A stretch of DNA of 40,574 nt from Paracoccaceae bacterium (lineage in GTDB: Bacteria > Pseudomonadota > Alphaproteobacteria > Rhodobacterales > Rhodobacteraceae), in NCBI GenBank assembly GCA_020425125.1, contig JAGQRV010000006.1:65110-105683 (forward strand), given 5' to 3'. Position 1 is the stretch's first letter; each line of letters begins with the position of its first letter. A model generated the notes under the pieces. The model did not search any database, was not told the origin of the DNA, and saw only the letters and a list, made by a program, of their open reading frames with translations. The position numbers and the translations under genes are program-made. Positions 24,345-33,708 of the stretch are shown one piece after another.

Positions 24345-25079
24345 GTGACCGACGAAGATCCGTTCCGGCACCATCCCGAATTGCGCGGGCAGATCGCAGA
24401 TCCGATGGCCTCATCGTTTCGTCACTTCTCTCTGGAGGTGATGGCCGAGATCGCCGCGGCGCGGGGCCTGCCGACCGGCTGGTGGTACAGCGACGCCGAG
24501 CGCGAAGCGATCCGCCGCCGCGATCTCTGCGGGCAGACCGGCGACCTCTGGGTCTTCGCCTATGGATCGCTGATGTGGGATCCGGCGCTGCGGTTCGATG
24601 ATCTCCGCCGCGCGTTCCTGCCGGACCATGCGCGGCGGTTCATCCTGAAGGACACGTACGGGGCACGCGGGACGGCCGCCGCGCCGGGCCTGATGGCGGC
24701 GCTGGATCTGGGGCCGGGCTGCGAGGGGCTGGCCTTCCGCATCCCCCGGCCCCTGGTCGAGGACGAAACCCGAATCCTCTGGCAGCGGGAGCGGATCGGC
24801 CCCGCCTACCGTGCCGAATTCCTCGACGCCCGGACCGCCAGCGGTCCCCTCAGGGTGCTGGCCTTCCTCGCCGATCACGATGCGGCGCAGATCGAAGCGG
24901 AACTGCCGCGCGACGAACAGGTTCGGTGCCTTGCCACCGGCGAGGGCTTTCTGGGAACAAGCCTCGACTACATCCGCGGCATCGAGACGAGGCTGGCATG
25001 TCTCGGGATCGAGGATCCGGACGTCACCGCCTTGCGCCGCGATGCCGAAGCCTGCGCGGCCCGGCTGTCGGGGACGTAG
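24345..25079 (+). CDS. chaC: ChaC-like gamma-glutamylcyclotransferase
   Basis: This 244-residue enzyme is expected to break gamma-glutamyl peptides such as glutathione to 5-oxoproline. The cyclotransferase signature is DLWVFAYGSLMWDPALRF (Y-G-S-L-M-W). It is followed by RRFILKDTYGARGTAAAPG, and the catalytic glutamate is expected within VEDETRILWQRERIG. The start is GTG 24345: the encoded DPFRHHPELRGQIADP belongs to the family in Rhodobacterales as I remember it, so the ATG 20 codons later is less likely. It diverges from the GST gene; both use glutathione. Confidence 0.88.
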   Translation: MTDEDPFRHHPELRGQIADPMASSFRHFSLEVMAEIAAARGLPTGWWYSDAEREAIRRRDLCGQTGDLWVFAYGSLMWDPALRFDDLRRAFLPDHARRFILKDTYGARGTAAAPGLMAALDLGPGCEGLAFRIPRPLVEDETRILWQRERIGPAYRAEFLDARTASGPLRVLAFLADHDAAQIEAELPRDEQVRCLATGEGFLGTSLDYIRGIETRLACLGIEDPDVTALRRDAEACAARLSGT

Positions 25080-25173
25080 ACGGGACGCGCACGCACCGAT
25101 CGGGGGATTTCAGTCCGGCTGCAAGTCCGGACCAGGCTTATGGCCGCGCGGCCCGGCCCGGAATGCACAGCCC

Positions 25174-25191
25174 ATTGGGCAATCGCCCAAT
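25174..25191. promoter_or_regulatory. Inverted repeat upstream of the alcohol dehydrogenase gene
   Basis: ATTGGGC-AATC-GCCCAAT is a perfect 7-bp inverted repeat with a four-base centre, ending 39 bases before the ATG at 25231. Its size and position suit an operator for a dimeric repressor, but no cognate regulator gene is adjacent. The 151-base gap also contains a 12-bp GC palindrome at 25142-25153 without a T-tail. Confidence 0.4.
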
Positions 25192-25230
25192 CAGGGATAG
25201 ATCGGCGCCAAGAGCACAGGGAGCGAGGCA

Positions 25231-26244
25231 ATGAAGGCAGTTGGCTACAAGACCCCGGGGCCGATCGACCGGGACGATGCGCTGGTCGACGTGACGCTGG
25301 AGACCCCCCGGGCTTCGGGGCGGGATCTTCTGGTCGAGATCCGGGCGGTATCGGTCAATCCGGTGGACACCAAGGTGCGCCGCCGCGCCGGGGCGGAAGG
25401 CTACGAATGGAAGGTTCTGGGCTACGACGCGGCGGGCGTCGTCGCCGTGACCGGCGAGGAAGTGTCCGGGTTTCGGCCGGGCGACGAAGTCTGGTATTCG
25501 GGCTCCATCGCGCGTCAGGGCACCAACAGCGAGTTCCATCTGGTGGACGAACGGATCGTCGGGCGGAAGCCGCGGACGCTGTCCTTCGCCGAAGCGGCGG
25601 CGCTGCCGCTGACCACGATCACCGCGTGGGAGATGCTGTTCGACCGGCTGGACATCCGCAAGCCGGTGCCCGGAGCGGCCGACGCGGTGCTGATCATCGG
25701 CGGGGCCGGCGGCGTCGGGTCGATCGCAATCCAGCTGGTGCGCGTGCTGACCGGTCTGACCGTGATCGCCACGGCATCGCGCCCCGAAACCCGTGACTGG
25801 GTAAGGGCTTTGGGCGCCCATCACATGGTCGACCACACGGCACCTCTGGCGGAACAGGTCGCGGCACTGGGGATCGGTGCGCCGGGTCTGGTATTCTGCA
25901 CGACCCAGACTGACCGGCACCAGTCCGAGATCGAGGCGCTGATCGCTCCGCAGGGCCGGTTCGGTCTGATCGACGACCCGATTGCGTTCAATGTGCTGCC
26001 CTTCAAGCGCAAGGCGGTGTCGATTCACTGGGAGATGATGTTCGCGCGGCCGGTCTTCGGGACCCCCGATATGGGCGAGCAGGGGCGGCTTCTGAACGAG
26101 GTCGCGGACCTGGTCGATGCCGGCCGCATCCGGACCACCCTGACAGAAAGCGCCGGGCGGATCACCGCCGCCGACCTCAAGGCCGCCCATGCGCGGATCG
26201 AAAGCGGGACCGCGCGGGGCAAGATCGTGCTGGAGGGCTTCTGA
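25231..26244 (+). CDS. Zinc-type alcohol dehydrogenase / quinone oxidoreductase family protein
   Basis: A 337-residue medium-chain reductase that should use NADPH. The GroES-like N-terminal half contains AVSVNPVDTKVRRRAG and VLGYDAAGVV. The Rossmann half contains VLIIGGAGGVGSIAIQLVR (A/G-x-x-G-x-x-G) and TVIATASRPETRDW. The zinc-ligand cysteines and histidines of true alcohol dehydrogenases are absent, so it is more likely a reductase of enones or quinones (the TIGR02817 type). GGGAGCG precedes the ATG. It converges with the acyl-CoA dehydrogenase gene. Confidence 0.92.
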   Translation: MKAVGYKTPGPIDRDDALVDVTLETPRASGRDLLVEIRAVSVNPVDTKVRRRAGAEGYEWKVLGYDAAGVVAVTGEEVSGFRPGDEVWYSGSIARQGTNSEFHLVDERIVGRKPRTLSFAEAAALPLTTITAWEMLFDRLDIRKPVPGAADAVLIIGGAGGVGSIAIQLVRVLTGLTVIATASRPETRDWVRALGAHHMVDHTAPLAEQVAALGIGAPGLVFCTTQTDRHQSEIEALIAPQGRFGLIDDPIAFNVLPFKRKAVSIHWEMMFARPVFGTPDMGEQGRLLNEVADLVDAGRIRTTLTESAGRITAADLKAAHARIESGTARGKIVLEGF

Positions 26245-26277
26245 GGCGGCGTCCGGTCGCCTGTGCCCGAGGCCCGC

Positions 26278-28056
26278 TCAGAACGCCTCGGCCTCCAGTG
26301 CCATCACCGGCTCGGCTCCGGACTGGATCCGGGCCAGATGGGTGGCCGTCATCGGCAACTGCCGGGCCATGTAGTAGCGCCCGGTCGCCAGCTTGCCCTT
26401 GAAGAACGCGGCATCGCCGTTCCCGCCGGCGAGCCCGGCCTGCGCCACCTTCGCCATCCGCGCCCACATCAGGCCAAGGCAGACATGGCCGAAGAGATGG
26501 AGGAAATCGTAGGATCCGGCGAGCGCGTTCTGCGGGTTCTTCATTCCGGCCTGCACGAAATACATCGCCGCGGCCTGCAGGTCCTTCGACGCCGCCTTCA
26601 GCGGGTCGAGGAAATCGCGCTTCAGCGTCTCGTCGCCGTCATTCGCCTTGATGAAGTCCTTGACCAACTCGAAGAAGGCGCGGATCGCCTTGCCGCCATC
26701 CTGACCGAGCTTCCGGCCGACCAGATCCAGCGCCTGCACGCCGTTGGTGCCTTCGTAGATCATCGTGATGCGGGCATCGCGCACGAATTGCTCCAGCCCC
26801 GATTCCCTGACAAAGCCGGAGCCGCCGAGGGTCTGCTGCGCGAGCACCGTGGTCTCGAACCCCTTGTCGGTAAGAAACCCCTTGATGACCGGGGTCAGGA
26901 GCGAGACCAGCGCCTCGGCATCGGCATCTCCGGTCCGCCGCGAACGGTCGATAAGCATGGCGCCCCAGAGCGCGAAGGCCCGCGCCGCTTCGATGAAGCT
27001 TTTCTGGTGCATCAGGTTCCGACGCACGTCCGGGTGGACGATGATCGGATCGGCCGGACCGTCGGGGTTTTTTGCGCCGGTCACGTCGCGGCCCTGCAGC
27101 CGGTCCTTCGCGAAGGCGGCGGCATTCTGGTAGGCGACGACGCCCTGCGAATAGCCCTGTAGCCCGACGCCGATGCGGGCCTCGTTCATCATCGTGAACA
27201 TCGCGCGGAGGCCCTTGTGGGCCTCGCCGATGAGAAAGCCGGTGGCGCCGTCATAATGCATCACGCAGGTCGCGTTGCCGTGAATGCCCATCTTCGATTC
27301 GAGCCCGCCGCAGGTGACCGCGTTGCGGTCGCCGAGACTGCCGTCCCCGTTCACCATGAACTTCGGCACGATGAAGAGCGAAATTCCTTTCACGCCGTCG
27401 GGGCCGCCGGGGATCCTGGCAAGGACGAGATGGATGATGTTCTCGCTCAGGTCGTGTTCGCCGGCGGAAATCCAGATCTTCTGCCCGGTGATCCTGTAGG
27501 ACCCGCCGTCCTGCGGTTCTGCCCGGGTGCGGATCAGGCCGAGATCGGTGCCGCATTGCGGCTCGGTCAGGTTCATGGTGCCCGACCACTCGCCGTCGAT
27601 CATCTTCGGCAGATAGGTGGCCTTCTGGCCGTCGCTGCCATGCGTGTGGATCGCCGAATAGGCGCCGTGGGTCAGGCCCTGATACATGTTGAACGCCATG
27701 TTGGACGAGATGAACATCTCGCCCACGGCCGCATTCAGGATGTAGGGCATTCCCTGGCCGCCGTATTCCGGGTCGGCATCGAGCCCCATCCAGCCGCCCT
27801 GGCGCATCGTCTGATAGGCGTCGCGGAAGCCCGAGGGCGTGCGGACCACGCCGTTTTCCAGCGTACAGCCTTCGACATCGCCCACCGCATTCAGCGGGGC
27901 GAGGATCTCGACCGCGAGCTTGCCGGCCTCTTCGAGGATCGCGGCCGTCATCTGGGCATCGAGGTCGGCATAGCCCGGAATGTCCGCTTCGGCCACGCCA
28001 AGCACGTCCTGCAGGACGAATTGCAGGTCGCGCGTGGGCGCTGTGTAGCTCGGCAT
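26278..28056 (-). CDS. Acyl-CoA dehydrogenase, long form (DmdC/AcdA-like)
   Basis: This 592-residue flavoprotein carries out the first oxidation of acyl-CoA. Beyond the usual three domains it has an N-terminal extension ([14 protein letters not shown]) and a C-terminal helical domain ([18 protein letters not shown]), typical of the about 590-residue group that includes DmdC. The FAD/substrate motifs are [19 protein letters not shown] and [14 protein letters not shown]. The likely catalytic glutamate is in [14 protein letters not shown] (about residue 433). The substrate could be a medium- or long-chain acyl-CoA or methylmercaptopropionyl-CoA; the sequence alone does not decide. It lies 52 bases after the first MerR gene, in the same direction. 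Confidence 0.92.
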   Translation of the reverse strand: MPSYTAPTRDLQFVLQDVLGVAEADIPGYADLDAQMTAAILEEAGKLAVEILAPLNAVGDVEGCTLENGVVRTPSGFRDAYQTMRQGGWMGLDADPEYGGQGMPYILNAAVGEMFISSNMAFNMYQGLTHGAYSAIHTHGSDGQKATYLPKMIDGEWSGTMNLTEPQCGTDLGLIRTRAEPQDGGSYRITGQKIWISAGEHDLSENIIHLVLARIPGGPDGVKGISLFIVPKFMVNGDGSLGDRNAVTCGGLESKMGIHGNATCVMHYDGATGFLIGEAHKGLRAMFTMMNEARIGVGLQGYSQGVVAYQNAAAFAKDRLQGRDVTGAKNPDGPADPIIVHPDVRRNLMHQKSFIEAARAFALWGAMLIDRSRRTGDADAEALVSLLTPVIKGFLTDKGFETTVLAQQTLGGSGFVRESGLEQFVRDARITMIYEGTNGVQALDLVGRKLGQDGGKAIRAFFELVKDFIKANDGDETLKRDFLDPLKAASKDLQAAAMYFVQAGMKNPQNALAGSYDFLHLFGHVCLGLMWARMAKVAQAGLAGGNGDAAFFKGKLATGRYYMARQLPMTATHLARIQSGAEPVMALEAEAF

Positions 28057-28108
28057 CGGCGTCTCCTCCCTTGGCTGTTCCGTCTCGCGCCGCCCTGCCA
28101 GATGCCCG

Positions 28109-28507
28109 TTACTCCGCGGCGCTGCGGGCGGACTGGAGTTCGGCCAGCTGCGCTTCGCCGCTCGCGATCTGCTCGGTCAACTCGGCAATCGCCTCGTCAA
28201 GCGCGGCGCGCTGCTCGATCATTTCCTCGAGGTGCCGCCGTCCGACCACGATCGCTTCGCGCATCTGGGTCTCCTGGTTGCTGTCCACCGAGTAGAGATC
28301 GAGCAATTGCCGGATCTCCTCAAGGCTGAATCCGAAGCGCTTGCCGCGCAGGATCAGTTTCAGGCGGGCTCGGTCGCGGCGGGTGAAGAGCCGTTTCTGG
28401 CCCTGGCGGATCGGTGCGAGAAGCTCCTTCGCTTCGTAAAACCGGAGCGTGCGGGGCGTCACATCGAACGCGTCGCACATCTGTCGGATGGTCATCGTCT
28501 CGGTCAT
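28109..28507 (-). CDS. MerR family transcriptional regulator (copy 1)
   Basis: This 132-residue DNA-binding regulator has an N-terminal winged helix-turn-helix ([55 protein letters not shown]) and a C-terminal dimerisation coiled coil ([20 protein letters not shown]). I start it at ATG 28507 (MTETMTIRQ); the frame also allows 28531, which has no binding site. It lacks the cysteines of metal-sensing MerR proteins, so a metabolite such as an acyl-CoA is a likelier ligand. The acyl-CoA dehydrogenase gene follows. An ACGT repeat cluster lies 75-110 bases upstream, so self-regulation is likely. Confidence 0.9.
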   Translation of the reverse strand: MTETMTIRQMCDAFDVTPRTLRFYEAKELLAPIRQGQKRLFTRRDRARLKLILRGKRFGFSLEEIRQLLDLYSVDSNQETQMREAIVVGRRHLEEMIEQRAALDEAIAELTEQIASGEAQLAELQSARSAAE

Positions 28508-28580
28508 GGCAATTTTCCCTGGCGTCGACATCTGGGTTGGCGCCGAGGAGATGAGGTCTCGGTCACCGTGATTGAAGTGC

Positions 28581-28616
28581 GGATGACGTAAACGTAAGAG
28601 AAACGTAACGTCATCC
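28581..28616. promoter_or_regulatory. Probable operator cluster for MerR-type regulators
   Basis: GGATGACGT at 28581-28589 is repeated inverted as ACGTCATCC at 28608-28616, nine perfect pairs with an 18-base centre. Inside are two tandem sites, ACGT-AA-ACGT (28586-28595) and ACGT-A-ACGT (about 28603-28611). Paired ACGT elements of this kind are, as I recall, the binding pattern of LiuR-like MerR regulators of acyl-CoA and branched-chain degradation. The location, between the two merR genes and upstream of the merR-acyl-CoA dehydrogenase operon, fits. Confidence 0.55.
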
Positions 28617-28707
28617 CTGAACTGAACGTTGCGTTACCGAATTTAGGTCCGTGGCGACGTTGCGGAAACCGCGCAAGAGTCTTAGTCACGACTGCTGCGA
28701 CAATCGG

Positions 28708-29073
28708 CTAGAGCTTTCGTGCCACGTCATCGCGCAGTTTCCGAAGATCGTCGATGTTTGCGGCAAGTTGTGCATGCTGCTCTTCGAGAAGGGCGAGCTG
28801 GCGGTCGGCGGCTGCGATCCAGGCTTCCATCTGCGCCCTTGTTCCGTGCTTTTCATAGATTTCCAGCCATTGCCGAATCTCCTCGAGGCTGAAGCCGAAG
28901 CGCCGGCCCCGCAGGATCAAGGTCATCCGCGCCACCTCGCGCGGCGTATAGAGGCGCGTTCGGCCCTCGCGTTCGGGCTGCAGGAGCTCGATGTACTCAT
29001 AATACCTCAAGGTCCGGGGCGTGACGCCGAACTTCTCGCACATCGCCTTGAACGACAGCCGTTCGTCAGACAT
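28708..29073 (-). CDS. MerR family transcriptional regulator (copy 2)
   Basis: This 121-residue protein is clearly related to the neighbouring MerR protein. It has LSFKAMCEKFGVTPRTLRYY, RLYTPREVARMTLILRGRR and [19 protein letters not shown], then a coiled coil (AAADRQLALLEEQHAQLAAN). The two share the T-P-R-T-L-R-(F/Y)-Y-E recognition helix and the LILRG(K/R)[11 protein letters not shown] wing, so tandem duplication is likely. The start is ATG 29073; a GTG ten codons earlier has no ribosome-binding site. The upstream gap (29074-29209), shared with the thioesterase genes, has TTGACGT on the minus strand, usable as a -35 element or an operator half-site. Confidence 0.9.
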   Translation of the reverse strand: MSDERLSFKAMCEKFGVTPRTLRYYEYIELLQPEREGRTRLYTPREVARMTLILRGRRFGFSLEEIRQWLEIYEKHGTRAQMEAWIAAADRQLALLEEQHAQLAANIDDLRKLRDDVARKL

Positions 29074-29209
29074 CGGGCCGGATCTCTTTTCCCCTTCCGC
29101 CACGGCAACGAACCGCAGACACGCCGCGACGTCAATGAGCCCGCGGCTCTGGACGGCGCCAGCGCGGGCGGACTAACTGGTTCCGGTGCGATCGGGCGGG
29201 GGAGCGGCG

Positions 29210-29632
29210 ATGGTGGACTTTGCGCAGGCCCGGCAGGTGATGGGAAACCTGCCCTATTGCCGGGCGCTGGGGATCGAGATCGTGGATCTCGGTCCGGGCT
29301 GGGCGGAACTGGTGATCCCGTATCGCGACGACCTGATCGGCGATCCGGCGACCGGCGTGCTTCATGGCGGGGCCGTGTCGGCGCTGATGGATTCGACCTG
29401 CGGCACGGCGGTGATCTGCCACCCGGATGGCGGCGTCGGCACCGCCACGCTCGACCTCAGGATCGACTATCTTCGGGGCGCGACCCCCGGCCAGGCGCTG
29501 CGCGCCCGGGCCGAGTGCATCCGGGTCACCCGGACCATCGCCTTTGTCCGCGGGACCGCCCATGACGACGACACCGGTTCGCCGGTCGCCACGGCCACCG
29601 CCGCCTTCACGGTGCCCGGGGCCGCGGCATGA
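29210..29632 (+). CDS. PaaI-like hotdog-fold thioesterase (first of two)
   Basis: This 140-residue protein probably hydrolyses an acyl-CoA thioester. The hotdog signature is VLHGGAVSALMDSTCGTAV (H-G-G-x6-D), with an upstream central-helix segment (YCRALGIEIVDLGPGWAEL) and the strand region TATLDLRIDYLRGATPGQAL. ATG 29210 has GGGGGAG six bases upstream and is preferred over the GTG at 29186. It overlaps the next gene by four bases (ATGA). Given the beta-oxidation genes alongside, release of free acid from aberrant acyl-CoAs is a plausible role. Confidence 0.9.
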   Translation: MVDFAQARQVMGNLPYCRALGIEIVDLGPGWAELVIPYRDDLIGDPATGVLHGGAVSALMDSTCGTAVICHPDGGVGTATLDLRIDYLRGATPGQALRARAECIRVTRTIAFVRGTAHDDDTGSPVATATAAFTVPGAAA

Positions 29633-30144
29633 ACCTGCGTGGCAAGCCTGAACCGGTTCAGGTGGTCAAGGAGCGGCGCGACGCGACCTTGGCCGCCTTG
29701 GTCGGGCGGGTGCCGTTCATCCGCTGGCTGGGCATCCGGTTCGAACGGCACGGCGATGAATTGACCGCGGTGCTGCCCTACGAAGGCCGGCTGATCGGCA
29801 ATGCCGATCTCCCGGCGCTCCATGGCGGGGCCACCGCGGGATTTCTGGAAGTTGCCGCGGTGATCGAGCTGACCTGGACGGGGCTGTGGGCCGAAGTGGA
29901 AAGCGGCCGGGTGACACCCGACCAGTTGCGCGCGCACTCCGCGATCCGGATGCCGAAGACGGTGGATTTCACCATCGACTACCTGCGGTCCGGCCTGCCG
30001 CGAGAGTCCTATGCGCGGGCCCGGGTCATCCGCTCCGGCCGGCGCTATGCCAGCGTCCATGTCGAGGGCTGGCAGGACAACCGGAGCCGGCCCTTCGTCT
30101 GGGCCACCGGACAGTTCGTGATGCCGCAGGACCGCGATGGCTGA
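29629..30144 (+). CDS. PaaI-like hotdog-fold thioesterase (second of two)
   Basis: This 171-residue protein has the same fold as its upstream neighbour. Motifs are VPFIRWLGIRFERHGDELTA, LPALHGGATAGFLEVAAVI (H-G-G with Glu in place of the usual acidic residue), and KTVDFTIDYLRSGLPRESYA. It could form a heteromer with the first protein. The four-base ATGA overlap upstream and an eight-base overlap downstream with the MATE gene indicate a tightly coupled three-gene unit. No signal peptide is present. Confidence 0.9.
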   Translation: MNLRGKPEPVQVVKERRDATLAALVGRVPFIRWLGIRFERHGDELTAVLPYEGRLIGNADLPALHGGATAGFLEVAAVIELTWTGLWAEVESGRVTPDQLRAHSAIRMPKTVDFTIDYLRSGLPRESYARARVIRSGRRYASVHVEGWQDNRSRPFVWATGQFVMPQDRDG

Positions 30145-31492
30145 GATCGCGGCCGCGCCGCCGGTCCTGACCCACCGCCGCGTCCTGAAGATCGCGCTGC
30201 CCATCGTGATCTCAAATGCCACGGTGCCGATCCTCGGCGTGGTCGATACCGGAGTCGTCGGCCAGCTTGGCGCCGCGGCGCCGATCGGGGCGGTCGGGCT
30301 GGGGGCGATCATCATCTCGGCGGTCTACTGGGTCTTCGGCTTCCTGCGGATGGGCACGGCCGGGATGACCGCGCAGGCACTGGGTGCGCGCGATCCGGGC
30401 GAGGTCGCGGCGCTGCTCTCCCGCGCGCTGATGGTCGCGGCGGCCGGCGGTCTCGGGTTGATCCTGATTCAGGTTCCGCTTTTCGCGGGCGCCTTCCGGA
30501 TCGCCCCGGCCTCCGACGAGGTCGAGGCGATGGCGCGCGGCTACATGGCGATCCGGGTCTGGTCGGCACCAGCGGCGATCGCGATCTATGGCGTGACCGG
30601 CTGGCTCATCGCGCAGGAGCGGACGCGCGCGGTGCTGGTGCTCCAGGTCTGGATGAACGGACTCAACATGGCGCTCGACGCCGCCTTCGTGCTGGGCTTC
30701 GGCTGGGGAGTCGGTGGGGTGGCCTTCGCCACGTTCCTGGCGGAATGGACCGGGCTCGCCGTCGGGCTCTGGTTCTGCCGCGATGCCTTGCGCAGCCCCG
30801 CGATGCGTGCCTGGGACCGGGTCTTCGACCGGGCGCGGCTTGTCCGGATGGCGGCGGTCAACGGCGACATCCTGATCCGGTCGGTGCTGCTGCAGGCGAT
30901 CTTCGTGTCGTTCCTGTTTCTGGCCGCGAAGTTCGGCGACGTGACCCTTGCGGCGAACCAGGTGCTGCTGCAGTTCCTCTATGTGACCGCCTACGCCATG
31001 GACGGGTTCGCCTTTGCCGCGGAGTCGCTGGTGGGGCAGGCGCTCGGGGCGCGCGCGGTGATGGCGCTGCGGCGAAGCGCGGCAATGACGAGCCTGTGGG
31101 GGTTCGGCGTCGGTGCGGTCCTGGCGCTGGCCTTTGCGGTGTTCGGCGGTCGGATCATCGACCTCATGACGACGGCCGAGCCGGTGCGCGCCGCAGCGCG
31201 GACCTACCTGCCCTGGATGGTGGCGGCGCCCGTGGTCGGTTCTGCGGCATGGATGCTGGACGGGATCTTCATCGGCGCGACCCGGACGGCGGACATGCGC
31301 AACATGATGGTCCTGAGCGCGGCCATCTACGCCGTGGCGGTCGCGGCGCTGGTGCCCCAATTCGGCAATCACGGGCTTTGGGCGGCGATGACGATCGGAC
31401 TTGCGGTCCGGGGGCTGACGCTGGCGCTGCGCTACCCCGCGCTCGAAGCGGGTGCCGCGCTTCCGATGTCCGGTGCACGGCACGGGGCCTGA
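30137..31492 (+). CDS. MATE family efflux transporter
   Basis: A 451-residue inner-membrane protein with about twelve helices. The two MATE halves are visible: IALPIVISNATVPILGVVDT at the N-terminus (typical of DinF/NorM) and VNGDILIRSVLLQAIFVSFL in the second half. Other helices are AYAMDGFAFAAESLVGQALG and WMVAAPVVGSAAWMLDGIFI. It should export cationic or organic compounds by Na+ or H+ antiport, in a DinF-like subgroup. The eight-base overlap with the thioesterase gene could suggest export of a released acid, but this is only context. Confidence 0.93.
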   Translation: MAEIAAAPPVLTHRRVLKIALPIVISNATVPILGVVDTGVVGQLGAAAPIGAVGLGAIIISAVYWVFGFLRMGTAGMTAQALGARDPGEVAALLSRALMVAAAGGLGLILIQVPLFAGAFRIAPASDEVEAMARGYMAIRVWSAPAAIAIYGVTGWLIAQERTRAVLVLQVWMNGLNMALDAAFVLGFGWGVGGVAFATFLAEWTGLAVGLWFCRDALRSPAMRAWDRVFDRARLVRMAAVNGDILIRSVLLQAIFVSFLFLAAKFGDVTLAANQVLLQFLYVTAYAMDGFAFAAESLVGQALGARAVMALRRSAAMTSLWGFGVGAVLALAFAVFGGRIIDLMTTAEPVRAAARTYLPWMVAAPVVGSAAWMLDGIFIGATRTADMRNMMVLSAAIYAVAVAALVPQFGNHGLWAAMTIGLAVRGLTLALRYPALEAGAALPMSGARHGA

Positions 31493-31587
31493 CGCGACGA
31501 CCGCGGGTCCCTTGACGCTGTCCGTTGGCGCCGCGAAGGTCGGCCCGCGGCCCGTCGGGCAGGGCTGCACCCGAGGCGGGAGAGATC

Positions 31588-32136
31588 ATGCGCAGCTTCA
31601 TCGGTATCGACCTGCCGCAGGGCCATTGCGATGCGCTCGAACGGCTTCAGGCGGATCTGCCCGCCGGAAGGCCGGTGCCGCCCGAGAATTTCCACCTTAC
31701 GCTGGCCTTCCTGGGCGATCAGCCGGAGCTTCTGCTCGAGGAGGTCCATCTCGGTCTCGAGGCGATGCGCGTCACACCGGTCGAGATCGCGATCGCAGGA
31801 CTGGACACGTTCGGGCGGCAGACGCCAACGGTGCTGTTCGCCGCGGTCGGGGCATCGCAAGCGCTGTCCCGGCTGCGGGACAAGGTTCGCAATGTCGCCC
31901 GCGCTGCCGGGCTCGACCTGGCGCGCGAGCGGTTCCGGCCACATGTGACCCTGGCGCGGTTCGACCGCGACTTGCGGTTCGACGATCTGGAGAGGCTCCG
32001 GCTCTGGCTGTCCCGGCATGGCAATTTCACGCTCCCGGCCTTCACGGCGCGGGAAATGACGCTGTTCCGCTCGACCCTGACCCGGTCCGGAGCGGTGCAC
32101 GATGCGCTGGCGGTCTATCCTTTGGTGGCCGCCTAG
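31588..32136 (+). CDS. thpR: RNA 2',3'-cyclic phosphodiesterase
   Basis: This 182-residue protein of the 2H phosphoesterase family (formerly called 2'-5' RNA ligase) opens 2',3'-cyclic phosphates on RNA. Both catalytic H-x-T-x motifs are visible, [11 protein letters not shown] (about residue 38) and PHVTLARFD. The start ATG 31588 gives [11 protein letters not shown], with GGGAGAG upstream. It ends on a TAG that shares four bases (CTAG, 32133-32136) with the stop of pyrD on the other strand. Confidence 0.93.
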   Translation: MRSFIGIDLPQGHCDALERLQADLPAGRPVPPENFHLTLAFLGDQPELLLEEVHLGLEAMRVTPVEIAIAGLDTFGRQTPTVLFAAVGASQALSRLRDKVRNVARAAGLDLARERFRPHVTLARFDRDLRFDDLERLRLWLSRHGNFTLPAFTAREMTLFRSTLTRSGAVHDALAVYPLVAA

Positions 32137-33224
32137 AGCCAGTCGCTGATCCCGGTTCCGACCGCCTCCGCGACGGTGGCGAACCCGTCCCGCTCCAGCA
32201 GCGCATCGAGTCCCAAGGCGATCCGGGGCACGAGATTGAGCCCCTCATAGGTCAGTGCGGTATAGAGCTGGACCGCGCTGGCGCCGGCGCGGATCTTGGC
32301 ATAGGCGTCCTCGGCCGAGGCGACGCCGCCGACGCCGATCAGCGGCAGCTGGCCGTGCGTGAGGCGGTTGAGCTGGGCGAGGACCCGGGTCGACCGGTCG
32401 AAGAGCGGCTTCCCCGAGAGCCCCCCGGCCTGACCGGCGTGGCGGCTGCGGAGGCCCGCTCGGGCAAGGGTGGTATTGGTCGCGACGATGCCGTCGATCG
32501 AGCTCGACAGCGCCACCTCGGCGACGTCGGCCAGTTCGCGGTCGGTCAGGTCGGGAGCGATCTTGACGAAGACCGGAATATGCCGGGGCAAGTTGCCGCG
32601 CGCATCCATCACCCCGGTCAGAAGCGCCCAGAGCGCAGCGTGGCCCTGCAGGTCACGGAGGTCGCGGGTGTTGGGCGACGAGACGTTGACGGTGACGAAA
32701 TCGACGAACGGGCCGCAGCGCACCAGCACCTCGACATAGTCGTGCGCGCGATCCCTGCTGTCCTTGTTGGCGCCGAGATTGAGCCCGACCACGGCGCCCT
32801 CGGGCCGCGTCGCCAGGCGCTCCGCCACGGCCGTGGCGCCGTCGTTGTTGAAGCCGAACCGGTTGATCGCCGCACGGTCGCGGCGCAGCCGGAAGAGCCG
32901 CGGCCGCGGGTTGCCGGGCTGGGGTTTCGGCGTGACCGCGCCGGCCTCGACGAAGCCGAAGCCTGCCTGGCCGAGCGCGGCAAGCGCGGTTGCGTTCTTG
33001 TCGAACCCGGCCGCGAGCCCTATCGGGTTGGGCAGGTGCAATCCGGCCACGGTGGTGGCAAGGCGCGGTGTCGTCACCGGGCCGGGCAGCGGCACCAGCC
33101 CCGCGGCAAGCGCGCGGAGCGCGATCCCATGGGCCAATTCGGGCTCGAGCAGCTTGAGGACGGCGAGGCCGGCGCGTTCGCCAAGGCCCGCCACCAGCCG
33201 CACGGCCGTGTCGTTGATCGTCAT
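32133..33224 (-). CDS. pyrD: Dihydroorotate dehydrogenase (quinone), class 2
   Basis: This 363-residue inner-membrane-associated flavoenzyme oxidises dihydroorotate to orotate in pyrimidine synthesis and passes electrons to quinone. Landmarks are the N-terminal membrane helix ([20 protein letters not shown]), [65 protein letters not shown] (with the catalytic serine), [13 protein letters not shown], and [20 protein letters not shown] with [11 protein letters not shown]. The start overlaps the DUF952 stop by four bases, so the pair is coupled. Confidence 0.96.
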   Translation of the reverse strand: MTINDTAVRLVAGLGERAGLAVLKLLEPELAHGIALRALAAGLVPLPGPVTTPRLATTVAGLHLPNPIGLAAGFDKNATALAALGQAGFGFVEAGAVTPKPQPGNPRPRLFRLRRDRAAINRFGFNNDGATAVAERLATRPEGAVVGLNLGANKDSRDRAHDYVEVLVRCGPFVDFVTVNVSSPNTRDLRDLQGHAALWALLTGVMDARGNLPRHIPVFVKIAPDLTDRELADVAEVALSSSIDGIVATNTTLARAGLRSRHAGQAGGLSGKPLFDRSTRVLAQLNRLTHGQLPLIGVGGVASAEDAYAKIRAGASAVQLYTALTYEGLNLVPRIALGLDALLERDGFATVAEAVGTGISDWL

Positions 33225-33562
33225 GCGTCAAGATCCGGGATGATATGGGCCCCGTCCGGCCCTAGAGGCAGCGGCACGACCCAGGCGAGGTCGCTGCGCC
33301 GAAGCCGGCGGTAGAGATGGGGAAACAGCGCGCCACCGCGGGACGGCTCCCATTTCAGTGCAGGGGCCAGCGGCTCCACGGCAACAGCGGCAAGCACGAG
33401 ATCGTCCTCGCCCGCAAAGTGACGCGCGGCGGTCTCTGCCAGCTGCTCGGCGGTGGAGAAATGCACGAAGCCGTCGGCACGGTCGACGGGCGCGCCGTCG
33501 CTCTCGCCTCGACGGTCGAGTTCGGCAAATTCCGCGGCACGCAGGATCTTGAAGATCATCAT
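33221..33562 (-). CDS. DUF952 family protein
   Basis: A 113-residue protein from [15 protein letters not shown] to [10 protein letters not shown]. The frame remains open further upstream, but the conserved family part begins here (ATG at 33562 or 33559). DUF952 proteins are small, GST-associated or free-standing, and of unknown function. Conserved pieces are [38 protein letters not shown] and [11 protein letters not shown]. It is the first gene of a two-gene unit with pyrD and diverges from the 5'-nucleotidase gene. Confidence 0.9.
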   Translation of the reverse strand: MMIFKILRAAEFAELDRRGESDGAPVDRADGFVHFSTAEQLAETAARHFAGEDDLVLAAVAVEPLAPALKWEPSRGGALFPHLYRRLRRSDLAWVVPLPLGPDGAHIIPDLDA

Positions 33563-33708
33563 GCCGCCGACATGCCGCGCCGGCCGGGCACGGTCAATGG
33601 CTCCTGCGGTGCGGCATTGCGCTTGGCCTTCGGCCGGGAATCGTGCCACCCTGCCGCCAGAACAGGAACGGGTGTCCGGTCGGGGCGCCATACCGGGGAG
33701 TTTTCACC

